Assembly (NCBI RefSeq): GCF_900103985.1
Contig: NZ_FNIE01000011.1
Location: 62,001-126,000 of the forward strand
Reading direction: 5' to 3'
Source: Actinacidiphila guanduensis
GTDB taxonomy: Bacteria; Actinomycetota; Actinomycetes; Streptomycetales; Streptomycetaceae
Length of the DNA: 64,000 bases
Below the pieces are notes generated by a model that saw only the letters and a program-made list of their open reading frames with translations, searched no databases and was not told the origin of the DNA. The position numbers and the translations under genes are program-made. Within the stretch, counting starts at the first letter, position 1; every line of letters starts with the position of its first letter. Shown here in pieces: positions 41,271 through 49,543 of this stretch.

Positions 41271-42239
41271 ATGCTCCTCCACGTGCTCGTGTACCTGCCG
41301 CTGCTCTTCCCACTGCCCGCCGCGCTCGGGGCGCGGCCGCTGGCCGAGCGGCTGGACCCGCGCTGGGCGACCTGGCTGCTGACCGGCTGCGCCCTCGCGC
41401 TGGCCGCGCTGAGCTGCGCGGCGCTCGGGGTGCTCGCGGTGGCGGGGGTGGTCCGGCTGGAACCGGCGGGCTGGATCGGCGGCTGGTCGGCCGGCACCGT
41501 ACGGGCCCACGACTCGGTCTCGCTGCCGGAGTCGGTCCTCGCGGGGCTGGCGCTGGCCGCGGCCTGCGCCGCGGGCGGCCGGATCGTGTGGCGCCGCTCG
41601 CGGTCGCTGCTGGGCGCGGCGCTCGACGCTGCCTGCCTGCCCGGGCCCGACCAGGTGGTCGTCGTCCCCGACCGCTACCCCGACGCCTTCGCGCTGCCCG
41701 GGCTGCCCGGCCGGGTCGTCGTCTCCAGCGGCATGCTGGACGCCCTCGACGCGCGCGACCGCGAGGCGATGCTCGCCCATGAGCGGGCGCACCTCGCCTG
41801 CCACCACTACGCCTTCGTCGCCCTCGCCCACCTGGCCGCGGCCGTCAACCCGCTGCTGCGCCCTGCCGCCACCGCCGTCGCCTACACCGTGGAGCGCTGG
41901 GCCGACGAGCGGGCGGCCGAGGAGTGCGGGGACCGCCGTCAAGTGGCCCGCGCGGTGGGCAAGGCGGCGCTGGCGACCAGCCGCTCCTCCGCGCCGCGCC
42001 GCCTGCCGCAGGCCGTCCTCGGACTGCTGGGCCTGCCTCGCCGGGCGGCAGGCGACCGCCCGGGCCCGGTCCCCCGCCGCGTCGCCGCGCTGCTCGCCCC
42101 GCCACCGGCCCACCACCCGCTCACAGGGCCGGTCCTGGCCGCCGCGACCGCGGCCGTCTTCGTCGGCGTCAACGCCGTCTGCGCCTTCGCCGCCGCGCAC
42201 GACCTCCACCACCTGCTGGAACTCGCCGGCGCCCACTGA
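41271..42239 (+). CDS. M56-family membrane metalloprotease (BlaR1-like, without sensor domain)
   Basis: 322 residues. Membrane helices at the N-terminus (LLHVLVYLPLLFPLPAALG and LLTGCALALAALSCAALGVLAV), a further pair, and the zinc motif AHERAHLACHH (HExxH). The third ligand is probably the Glu in ERWADERAAEE. A last helix is VLAAATAAVFVGVNAVCAFAA. In BlaR1/MecR1 systems the protease triggers loss of the repressor; here the usual extracellular penicillin-binding sensor is missing, as in most actinobacterial M56 genes. Coupled to the preceding repressor by six bases. Confidence 0.88.
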   Translation: MLLHVLVYLPLLFPLPAALGARPLAERLDPRWATWLLTGCALALAALSCAALGVLAVAGVVRLEPAGWIGGWSAGTVRAHDSVSLPESVLAGLALAAACAAGGRIVWRRSRSLLGAALDAACLPGPDQVVVVPDRYPDAFALPGLPGRVVVSSGMLDALDARDREAMLAHERAHLACHHYAFVALAHLAAAVNPLLRPAATAVAYTVERWADERAAEECGDRRQVARAVGKAALATSRSSAPRRLPQAVLGLLGLPRRAAGDRPGPVPRRVAALLAPPPAHHPLTGPVLAAATAAVFVGVNAVCAFAAAHDLHHLLELAGAH

Positions 42240-42456
42240 CCGGCACGGCGCCGGCGGCCCGCGCTTCCACCCCGGCCGCCACATCGGCACATTCCGCCCG
42301 GCCGCCGCCCCCGGGCCGACACGTGCCCTCCGCTGGCCGCCCCGGCCCGGCACACCCGGCGACCACCTGTCCCCTCCACCGGCCTGGGGCCCATGCGGAA
42401 GCGCCGGCACCGGCGCCTGCGGCACCTGTCAGTCCAGCCTCCACCAGGCCCATGGC
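42240..42456. other. Pro-rich-looking non-coding spacer
   Basis: Strongly C-rich on plus. Frames in all readings are low-complexity and lack ribosome sites. It is the first part of a 399-base gap that also holds the 32-bp repeats. Confidence 0.4.
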
Positions 42457-42520
42457 CCGGCCCACCCCCGTGGCCGCCAGTCCCTGCTCCGGCCCACCCC
42501 CGTGGCCGCCAGTCCCTGCT
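42457..42520. repeat. Two perfect tandem copies of a 32-bp unit
   Basis: 42457-42488 and 42489-42520 are identical, reading CCGGCCCACCCCCGTGGCCG and on to CAGTCCCTGCT. It lies in a C-rich non-coding stretch before the ABC ATPase stop. Confidence 0.85.
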
Positions 42521-42638
42521 CCCGTGCTCCCCCGCCGCACCCCGCACCCCCAACCCGAAGCCCTTCCCCCGGGCCCGCACCCCGCCAGAGGGCCCCGCCC
42601 CACCGGGAGACAGCACGCCCCCGTCCGCCCGAAAGGGC

Positions 42639-43487
42639 TCAGTGCTCCTTCTCGTACGCCGACACGACCTGCTCCGTCGGGCCGTCCATCAGCAGCTCGC
42701 CCTTCTCGATCCACAGGACGCGGTCGCAGGTGTCGCGGATGGACTTGTTGTTGTGGCTGACGAGGAAGACGGTCCCGGCCTCCTTGCGCAGCTCGCGGAT
42801 GCGCTGCTCGGAGCGGGTCTGGAAGGCGCGGTCGCCGGTGGCCAGGGCCTCGTCGATCATCAGCACGTCGTGGTTCTTGGCCGCGGCGATGGAGAACCGC
42901 AGCCGCGCGGACATCCCGGAGGAGTACGTGCGCATGGGCAGCGAGATGAAGTCGCCCTTGTCGTTGATGCCCGAGAAGTCGACGATCCCCTGGTAGCGGG
43001 CCTGGATCTCCTCGCGGGACATGCCCATGGCCAGGCCGCCGAGGATGACGTTCGTCCCGCCCGTCAGGTCGTTCATCAAGGCGGCGTTGACGCCGAGCAG
43101 GGAGGGCTGGCCGTCGGTGTAGACGCGGCCGCGCTCGGCGGGGAGCAGGCCCGCGATGGCCTTGAGCAGGGTGGTCTTGCCCGACCCGTTGGTGCCGATG
43201 ATGCCGATCGCCTCGCCGCGGTAGGCGGTGAAGGTGATCCCCCTGATCGCGTGCACCAGGTGCACGTTCGGCGAGCCTTGGCGCAGCAGCAGGCGGGCGA
43301 GTGCGGCGGTGGCGCTGCCGCGGCCAGTGGCGGCGGTGTGGATGCGGTAGGTGACGTGCAGGTCGTCCACGACGACGGTCGGCACCCTGCCGGCCGCGGG
43401 CACGGCCGCAGCGGGCCCGGGGACGGCCGCGGGGCCGTCCCCGGGCCGGTCGGGTGCCGTCTGCTCCGGCGCGGGCTCGTTCGTCAC
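42639..43487 (-). CDS. ABC transporter ATPase, polysaccharide/teichoic-acid export type (TagH-like)
   Basis: 282 residues. A Pro/Ala-rich N-terminus of about 35 residues, then the ABC domain: Walker A GTNGSGKTTLLKAI, a Q-loop replaced region PSLLGVNAAL, the signature YSSGMSARLRFSIA, Walker B VLMIDEALATGD and the H-loop LVSHNN. VVVDDLHVTYRI and the EALATGDRAF motif are typical of the O-antigen/teichoic-acid exporter subfamily. The permease partner (TagG type) normally sits beside it but no such gene is in the window. Confidence 0.9.
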   Translation of the reverse strand: MTNEPAPEQTAPDRPGDGPAAVPGPAAAVPAAGRVPTVVVDDLHVTYRIHTAATGRGSATAALARLLLRQGSPNVHLVHAIRGITFTAYRGEAIGIIGTNGSGKTTLLKAIAGLLPAERGRVYTDGQPSLLGVNAALMNDLTGGTNVILGGLAMGMSREEIQARYQGIVDFSGINDKGDFISLPMRTYSSGMSARLRFSIAAAKNHDVLMIDEALATGDRAFQTRSEQRIRELRKEAGTVFLVSHNNKSIRDTCDRVLWIEKGELLMDGPTEQVVSAYEKEH

Positions 43488-43732
43488 GTCGCTCTCCTCG
43501 CCGGTCCCGTACCCCCTGCTCGCCCCGATTCACACCGATTCGCCCGTCCGGTGGGGGTCGGCACCGCCCGATGGTGGGGTTTCCCGCACCCGCGAAGCCG
43601 GCGGCTGGCTCCATGTCGCTCGCCGGCCGCGGTCCGTAGGGTCGTGGGGGCAGGAAACCGGCAGGAAGCCAGCAGCGGACGGGCACGAAACGGGCACGGA
43701 GCACGGACGGGCCGACGGGGAGGACGGGGACC
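43488..43732. other. Divergent intergenic region
   Basis: Between the ABC ATPase and the two-component genes. AAACCGGCAGGAAGCC / AACGGGCACGGAGCACGG-type short repeats near 43675-43715, otherwise nothing recognised. Confidence 0.35.
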
Positions 43733-43924
43733 ATGGGGGCTGGTGGAGTCGCGGCGCGCCCGCCGCGGGCGGGCGAGGCACTGCGGCCGGCGGCGCTGAC
43801 GAAGGTGGACGAGGGCGGCGCGGGCCCGGTGACGGCGCCTGACGAGGTACCTCTGCCGGGGGCGGGCCGGGGCGCCGCCCGGCGGGCGACCCGGCCGGCG
43901 GCCCGCGGCGCGGGAGCGTCGTGA
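43733..43924 (+). CDS. Possible 63-residue leader ORF of the two-component operon
   Basis: ATG 43733 has GGGGAGG nine bases upstream and its stop overlaps the kinase GTG as GTGA-type coupling. The peptide is Ala/Gly/Pro/Arg-rich and without recognisable domain. It may be a genuine coupled small ORF or chance in GC-rich DNA. Confidence 0.3.
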   Translation: MGAGGVAARPPRAGEALRPAALTKVDEGGAGPVTAPDEVPLPGAGRGAARRATRPAARGAGAS

Positions 43925-45009
43925 CGGCCCGGATCCCGTGGGAAGTCGAGCGGCGTGCCCGGCCGGGCTGGGGCGCGCTGCTGGCCTGGCAGGCCGCGGT
44001 GAGCGTGGTCGTCGGGCTGGTGTGCACGTTCGTGTGGCTCGGCGAGCGGCCCCAGTATTTCTGGCCGCGCTGGGTCTGGTTCGGCCTGGCGCTCAACGTC
44101 GTGGTGCAGTACGTCCTGCGGTGGGCGCTGCGGCGGCCGCGCCACCGGGGGCGCAGCCGGGGCTTCACCGTGCAGGCCGCGCTCAGCGCGGTGTACGTCG
44201 TCATGGACGTCACAGTGTGGGGGCTGACCGGCGGCGGCTTCTTCTGGCCGGTGTTCACCACGCCGGCGGTCGCGCTGGCGCTGGTCGTCCACGGCTGGTG
44301 GCTGCAGCGGCTCCCGGCGGTCCGCGAACGCGAACTCGCCGACCGAGTACGGGTGCTCAGCCGTACCCGCAGCGGCGCCCTGGACGTCCAGGCCGCCGAG
44401 CTGAAGCGCATCGAGCGGGACCTGCACGACGGTGCCCAGGCCCGCATGGTGTCCCTCGCGATGAACCTCGGCCTGGCCGGTGAGCTGCTGCGCTCCGACC
44501 CCGACACGGTCGCCGAACTCCTCGCCGAGGCCCGCGCCACCACGCTTTCCGCGCTGGAGGAGCTGCGAACGGTGATGGAGGGCATCCAGCCGCCGGTGCT
44601 CGCCGACCGCGGCCTGGTGGGCGCCCTGGAGGCGGTGGCGCTGGACATGGCGGTTCCGGTCGAGGTGCGCGCGGAGGTGCCCGGGCGGCTTCCGGCGCCG
44701 GTGGAGTCGGCGGTGTACTTCGCCGTCACCGAGGCGCTGGCCAATGTGGTCAAGCACGCCCGCGCCTCCCGCGCCTGGATCACCCTCTCCCACACCGCCG
44801 GTAGCCTGACCGTGCTCGTCGGGGACGACGGCGCCGGGGGCGCGGACCGCGGGGCCGGTACGGGGCTGCGGGGCGTGGAGCGCCGCCTGGAGGTCTTCGA
44901 CGGGACGCTCACGGTGGACAGTCCGGCCGGGGGGCCGACCCGGGTGACGATGGAGGTACCTTGCGCGTTGTCATCGCCGAAGACCTCGCCCTCCTCAGGG
45001 ACGGGCTGA
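43921..45009 (+). CDS. Two-component sensor histidine kinase (HisKA_3 / NarL-type)
   Basis: 362 residues from GTG with GGGAG four bases upstream. Four to five N-terminal membrane helices (LLAWQAAVSVVVGLVCTFVWL, VWFGLALNVVVQYVL, VYVVMDVTVWGLTGGGFFW) form the sensor part. The dimerisation/phosphoacceptor motif is ERDLHDGAQARM with His169. The HATPase domain has the N box AVTEALANVVKHA and the G box VGDDGAGGADRGAGTGLRG. It overlaps its response regulator by 49 bases. Signal unknown. Confidence 0.92.
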   Translation: MTARIPWEVERRARPGWGALLAWQAAVSVVVGLVCTFVWLGERPQYFWPRWVWFGLALNVVVQYVLRWALRRPRHRGRSRGFTVQAALSAVYVVMDVTVWGLTGGGFFWPVFTTPAVALALVVHGWWLQRLPAVRERELADRVRVLSRTRSGALDVQAAELKRIERDLHDGAQARMVSLAMNLGLAGELLRSDPDTVAELLAEARATTLSALEELRTVMEGIQPPVLADRGLVGALEAVALDMAVPVEVRAEVPGRLPAPVESAVYFAVTEALANVVKHARASRAWITLSHTAGSLTVLVGDDGAGGADRGAGTGLRGVERRLEVFDGTLTVDSPAGGPTRVTMEVPCALSSPKTSPSSGTG

Positions 45010-45611
45010 CCCGGCTGCTGCAGGCGCACGGCTTCGAGGTCGCCGCGGCCGTCGGGGACGCGGCGGCGCTGGGCCGGGCGCTGGAGGACGAGAGCGTGGA
45101 CGTCGCCGTGGTGGACGTGCGGATGCCGCCGACGTTCAGCAACGAGGGGCTGGCCGCCGCGATCGAGGCCCGCACCCGGCGCCCCGGTTTCCCGGTGCTG
45201 GTGCTCAGCCAGTACGTCGAGCAGCTGTACGCGCGGGAGTTGCTGCGCTCGGGCGAGGGCGCGATCGGCTACCTGCTCAAGGACCGGGTGGCGGACGTGC
45301 CGGGGTTCATCGACACGGTGCGGCAGGTGGCGGCGGGGGCGACGGTGCTCGATCCGAAGGTGGTGGCCGCGATGGTGACCCGCGTGGGCGGCCATGAACC
45401 GCTCACCCGCCTCACCCCGCGCGAGCGCGAGGTCCTCTCGCTGATGGCCCAGGGCCGCTCGAACGCGGGCATCGCCGGAGCGCTCGTCGTCACGGAGAAC
45501 GCGGTGAGCAAGCACATCAACAACATCTTCACCAAGCTCGACCTGCCGGCCGCGCCCGACGACAACCGCCGCGTCCTCGCCGTCCTGACGTACCTGCAGG
45601 ACCCTTCCTGA
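44961..45611 (+). CDS. NarL/LuxR-type response regulator
   Basis: 216 residues from a TTG with GGAGG four bases upstream. The receiver domain has acidic residues EDLA, the phosphoacceptor Asp52 in VVDVRMPP, the conserved S in LVLSQYVE, and Lys in LLKDRV. The C-terminal LuxR helix-turn-helix is LTPREREVLSLMAQGRSNAGIAGALVVTENAVSKHINNIFTKLDL. The partner kinase overlaps upstream. Targets unknown. Confidence 0.93.
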   Translation: MRVVIAEDLALLRDGLTRLLQAHGFEVAAAVGDAAALGRALEDESVDVAVVDVRMPPTFSNEGLAAAIEARTRRPGFPVLVLSQYVEQLYARELLRSGEGAIGYLLKDRVADVPGFIDTVRQVAAGATVLDPKVVAAMVTRVGGHEPLTRLTPREREVLSLMAQGRSNAGIAGALVVTENAVSKHINNIFTKLDLPAAPDDNRRVLAVLTYLQDPS

Positions 45612-45655
45612 CGGGGTCCGCCGCCCGGGGTCGGGGCTTTCCCGTCCCCGGTCCT

Positions 45656-45703
45656 ACCCCTCCGCGCCGGCGAAGCTCCGGAGGAGGAACTGCGCGGCCG
45701 GCA
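45656..45703. repeat. Dispersed hairpin element, second copy
   Basis: CTCCG...CGGAG stem around GGCGAAGCT, followed by GGAGGAACTGCGCGGCCGGC. It is related to the element that opens the 106-bp array at 31105-31150. It lies between two convergent genes, so it may act as their terminator. Confidence 0.6.
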
Positions 45704-45745
45704 CCGCCGCCGGGGAGCAAACCCCGGCGGCGGGCAGCCGCACCC

Positions 45746-48253
45746 TTAACTGCGAAGGACCGCCCCCGTGCGGGCGGCAGCGGCTGCCACGGCCGCTTCG
45801 CGCGCCGCGGAGGCGTCCTCCGCGGTGAGCGTGCGGTCGGGCGCCCGGAAGCGCAGCGCGTACGCCAGGGACTTGCGGCCCTCGCCGATCTGCTCGCCGG
45901 TGAAGATGTCGAACAGCCGCAGCGATTCGAGGAGTTCGCCGGCGCCGTCGCGCAGGGCGGCCTCGACGTCGGCGGCGGGCACGGCCGCGTCGACCACGAG
46001 CGCCACGTCCTGGGTGGCGACCGGGAAGGTCGACACGTGCGGACCGGTGACGCGGCCGCCGCCCACCCGCTCGATGACGTCGAGGTCGACCTCCATCGCG
46101 CAGGTGCGCTCGGGCAGTCCGAGCGCGGCGACCACGCGCGGGTGGAGTTCGCCCGCGTACCCCACGGGCACCTGCGTGCCGTCCGCGGCGGTCGCGGTGT
46201 AGGCGGCGCAGCGGCCGGGGTGGAAGGGCGCGTACTGCGCGGGCCGCACGATGAGTTCGACGCCTGCCTCGCGGGCGACGGTACGGCCGGCCTCCACCGC
46301 GTCGGCCCAGGTGGCCGGGCGGCCCTTGCCCCACCAGCCGTCCCGCTCACGGGCGCCGGAGAGCACGGCGGCCGCGTGCTGCGGCTGCTCGGGCAGCGCG
46401 GCCTTGAGCGCCTCGATCTCCTCGTCGGTGGGCCGGCGGTCCACCGGCAGCCGCTCGGGAGCGGTGGCGCCGTCGGTGGGGTGGAAGACCAGTCCGGTCT
46501 CGAAGAGCGCCACGTCCTGGGCGCCGCGGCCGTGGTTGCGGCGCAGGGTGGCGAGCAGGCCGGGCAGCAGGGTGGTGCGCAGGCCGGGCTCGGTGTCGTC
46601 GAGCGGGTTGGCGAGCAGCACCAGGCGGCGGCGCGGGTCGTCGGCGCCGAGCCCGAGCCGGTCGAAGTCCGCCGCGGAGACGAACGGGTAGCAGGGCGCC
46701 TCGACGTACCCGGCGCCGGCCAGTGCCCGTCCGACCCGGCGGCGCAGCCGCTGGGTGGCGGTCAGGCCGCGGCCGGGGCGGGGGCGGGGCAGGGTGGAGG
46801 GCAGGTTCTCGTAGCCCTGGAGGCGGATGACCTCCTCGGCGAGGTCGTTGGGCGCGCCGAGGTCGGGCCGCCAGCTGGGGACGGTGACGATCAGCTCGTC
46901 GGAGCCGTAGACGTCGCAGCCGATCTCCTGCAGGCGGCGCACCACGGTCTCGCGGCCGTAGGTGGTGCCGGCGACGCGGTCGGGGTGGTCGGCGGCCATG
47001 GCGACGGTGCGGGGCGCGTAGGGCAGCACGACCTCGGTGACGCCGGGCTCCGCGGTGCCGCCGGCGAGCAGCACCAGCAGGTCGACGGCGCGCTGGGCGG
47101 CGGCGGAGGTGGCCTGCGGGTCGGTGCCGCGCTCGAAGCGGCGGGACGCCTCGGAGGCGAGCTTGTGCCGGCGGGCGGTGCGGGCGATCGGCACGGGCGC
47201 GAAGTGCGCGGCCTCGATGACGATCTCGCTGGTGCCGCTGTCGGGCCCGGAGTCGGCGATCTCGGTGTGCGCACCGCCCATCACGCCGGCCAGGCCGATC
47301 GGGCCGGAGTCGTCGGCGATGACGAGGTCCTCCCCGTCCAGGACGCGCTCGGCGCCGTCGAGGGTGGTGAGCTTCTCGCCGGGCTGGGCGCGGCGGACGG
47401 TGATCGGGCCGTTGAGCCGGCTGCGGTCGTAGGCGTGCAGGGGCTGGCCGACCTCGAACATCACGTAGTTGGTGATGTCGACGGCGAGCGAGATGGGCCG
47501 CATGCCGACCTTCTGCAGCCGGCGCTGCAGCCAGATCGGCGAGCGGGCCTCGTGGTTGACGCCGGTGACGGTGCGGGCGGTGAAGCGGTCGCAGCCGGTG
47601 GGGTCGTCGATCCGCACGGGGTGCCCGTCCGGGTTGGGCCCGGGCACGTCGATGAGGGCCGGGTCGCTGAGCGGCAGGCCGTAGGCGATGGCGGTCTCGC
47701 GGGCGACGCCGCGCAGCGACAGGCAGTAGCCGCGGTCGGGGGTGACGGCGATGTCCAGCACCTCGTCGACCAGTTCGAGCAGCGCGATGGCGTCGGTGCC
47801 GGCCTCGTGCTCGGGCGGCAGGACGACGATGCCGTCGTGGTCCTCGCCCATGCCGAGTTCGCGGGCCGAGCAGATCATGCCGTGCGAGACGCGGCCGTAG
47901 GTCTTGCGGGCGGAGATCCGGAAGTCGCCGGGCAGCACACCGCCGGGCAGGATGACGACGACCTTGTCGCCGACCGCGAAGTTGCGGGCGCCGCAGACGA
48001 TCTCCTGCGGCTCGCCGGTGCCGTTGGCCTTGCCGACGTCGACGGTGCAGAACCGGATGGGCTTCTTGAAGCCCTCCAGCTCCTCGATGGTGAGCACCTC
48101 GCCGACGACGAGCGGGCCCTGCAGCCCGGCGCCGAGCTGCTCGACGGTCTCGACCTCCAGGCCGGCGGAAATGAGCTTGGCCTGGACGTCGCGGCCGGTG
48201 GTGCCGGCGGGCAGTTCGACGTACTCCCGCAGCCAAGAAAGCGGGACCCGCAT
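45746..48253 (-). CDS. pheT: Phenylalanyl-tRNA synthetase beta subunit
   Basis: 835 residues. N-terminal OB-fold tRNA-binding domain (LVVGEVLTIEELEGF through ICSARELGMGEDHDGIVVLP), B3/B4 editing region (PDRGYCLSLRGVARETAIAYGLP), B5 (RPDLGAPNDLAEEVIRLQGYENLP) and C-terminal anticodon-binding FDX-ACB domain (STFPVATQDVALVVDAAVPAADVEAAL). With PheS it forms the alpha2beta2 enzyme. Its ATG overlaps the pheS stop (TGATG), so the two are coupled. Confidence 0.97.
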   Translation of the reverse strand: MRVPLSWLREYVELPAGTTGRDVQAKLISAGLEVETVEQLGAGLQGPLVVGEVLTIEELEGFKKPIRFCTVDVGKANGTGEPQEIVCGARNFAVGDKVVVILPGGVLPGDFRISARKTYGRVSHGMICSARELGMGEDHDGIVVLPPEHEAGTDAIALLELVDEVLDIAVTPDRGYCLSLRGVARETAIAYGLPLSDPALIDVPGPNPDGHPVRIDDPTGCDRFTARTVTGVNHEARSPIWLQRRLQKVGMRPISLAVDITNYVMFEVGQPLHAYDRSRLNGPITVRRAQPGEKLTTLDGAERVLDGEDLVIADDSGPIGLAGVMGGAHTEIADSGPDSGTSEIVIEAAHFAPVPIARTARRHKLASEASRRFERGTDPQATSAAAQRAVDLLVLLAGGTAEPGVTEVVLPYAPRTVAMAADHPDRVAGTTYGRETVVRRLQEIGCDVYGSDELIVTVPSWRPDLGAPNDLAEEVIRLQGYENLPSTLPRPRPGRGLTATQRLRRRVGRALAGAGYVEAPCYPFVSAADFDRLGLGADDPRRRLVLLANPLDDTEPGLRTTLLPGLLATLRRNHGRGAQDVALFETGLVFHPTDGATAPERLPVDRRPTDEEIEALKAALPEQPQHAAAVLSGARERDGWWGKGRPATWADAVEAGRTVAREAGVELIVRPAQYAPFHPGRCAAYTATAADGTQVPVGYAGELHPRVVAALGLPERTCAMEVDLDVIERVGGGRVTGPHVSTFPVATQDVALVVDAAVPAADVEAALRDGAGELLESLRLFDIFTGEQIGEGRKSLAYALRFRAPDRTLTAEDASAAREAAVAAAAARTGAVLRS

Positions 48254-49374
48254 CAGATCTCCATCCCGAACGGAAGGGTGAAGCGCACGTCACCCTCGAC
48301 GATGTCTCGCATGTCCTCGACGTTGTGGCGGAACATCAGCATCCGCTCGATGCCGAAGCCGAAGGCGAAACCGCTGTACTTCTGCGGGTCGACACCGCAG
48401 GCGACGAGCACCTTGGGGTTGACCATGCCGCAGCCGCCGAGCTCGATCCAGCCCTCGGAGGAGCAGGTGCGGCAGGGCCGGTCGGGGTTGCCGACGGACT
48501 CGCCGCGGCAGACGTAGCAGAGCATGTCCATCTCGGCGGACGGCTCGGTGAAGGGGAAGTGGTTGGGCCGCAGCCGGGTGGTCATGCCCTCGCCGAACAG
48601 GGAGACCACCATGTGGTCCAGGGTGCCCTTCAGGTCCGCCATGGTCAGGCCCTCGTCCACGGCGAGGAGCTCGACCTGGTTGAAGACCGGGGTGTGGGTG
48701 GCGTCCAGCTCGTCCGAGCGGTAGACCCGGCCGGGGGCGATCACGTAGACCGGCAGCTCGCGCTCGAGCAGGCTGCGGATCTGCACGCCGGAGGTGTGGG
48801 TGCGCAGCACCAGGCCGCTGTCCTGGGAGCCGTCGGCGGCGGCGACGAAGAGGGTGTCCTGCTCGCTGCGGACGGGGTTGTCCACCGAGATGTTGAGCGC
48901 GTCGAAGTTGAACCACTCGGCCTCGACCTCGGGGCCCTCGGCCACCTCGTAGCCCATGGCGACGAAGATGTCCTCGATCCGGTTGCTCAGCGTGGTGAGC
49001 GGGTGGCGGGCGCCGGCGGGCACCCGGTCGTACGGCAGGGTGACGTCCACTGCCTCCTCGACGAGCACCCGCGCATCCCGCTCGGCCTCCAGCTCGGCCT
49101 GCCGGGCGGCCAGCGCCTGGTTGACCGCGCCGCGGGCCTGGCCGACCCGCTTGCCCGCCTCGGCCTTGGCCTGCGGCGGCAGCGCGCCGATCTCGCGGTT
49201 GGCGAGCGCCAGCGGGGAGGTGCCCCCGGCGTGCGCGGTCTTGACGTGCGTCAGCGCGTCCAGATCGGCGGCGGCCGCGATGGCCGCGAGCGCCTCGTCG
49301 CGCATCCGCTCGACCTGCTCCGGCTGCAACGCCTCGACCTCGACTGGGTCGTACGACTTGTTCGGTGCCGACAT
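48253..49374 (-). CDS. pheS: Phenylalanyl-tRNA synthetase alpha subunit
   Basis: 373 residues. N-terminal coiled coil (about 10-110, with AKAEAGKRVGQARGAVNQALAARQAELEAER), then the class II catalytic core: motif 1 region HPLTTLSNRIEDIFVAMGYEV, motif 2 APGRVYRSDELDATHTPVFNQVE, motif 3 FAFGFGIERMLMF. A Cys cluster CYVCRGE...CRTC...GGCG is typical of the actinobacterial form. Motif 2 has FNQVE where FHQVE is more usual. Activates Phe with ATP and charges tRNA-Phe. Confidence 0.97.
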   Translation of the reverse strand: MSAPNKSYDPVEVEALQPEQVERMRDEALAAIAAAADLDALTHVKTAHAGGTSPLALANREIGALPPQAKAEAGKRVGQARGAVNQALAARQAELEAERDARVLVEEAVDVTLPYDRVPAGARHPLTTLSNRIEDIFVAMGYEVAEGPEVEAEWFNFDALNISVDNPVRSEQDTLFVAAADGSQDSGLVLRTHTSGVQIRSLLERELPVYVIAPGRVYRSDELDATHTPVFNQVELLAVDEGLTMADLKGTLDHMVVSLFGEGMTTRLRPNHFPFTEPSAEMDMLCYVCRGESVGNPDRPCRTCSSEGWIELGGCGMVNPKVLVACGVDPQKYSGFAFGFGIERMLMFRHNVEDMRDIVEGDVRFTLPFGMEI

Positions 49375-49543
49375 CTCTTCCCGTTCCGACTGTGGGTGCT
49401 GTGCCCGGATCTGCCCGGCTCGGGCACATGCCGGAAACCGAGTCTAGTGGTCCCGGTGTGTGCGCCGGGCTGGGCGGTCACGGGCTGTGGACAACGGTGG
49501 CGCCCGTCGGAGCCTGTCCCGCGCCGCCTGGCTGCGCCTGCGG

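Noticed and set aside
46037..48517. Long plus-strand frame opposite pheT
   Set aside because: Antisense shadow of pheT with Gly/Ala/Val bias and no ribosome site.
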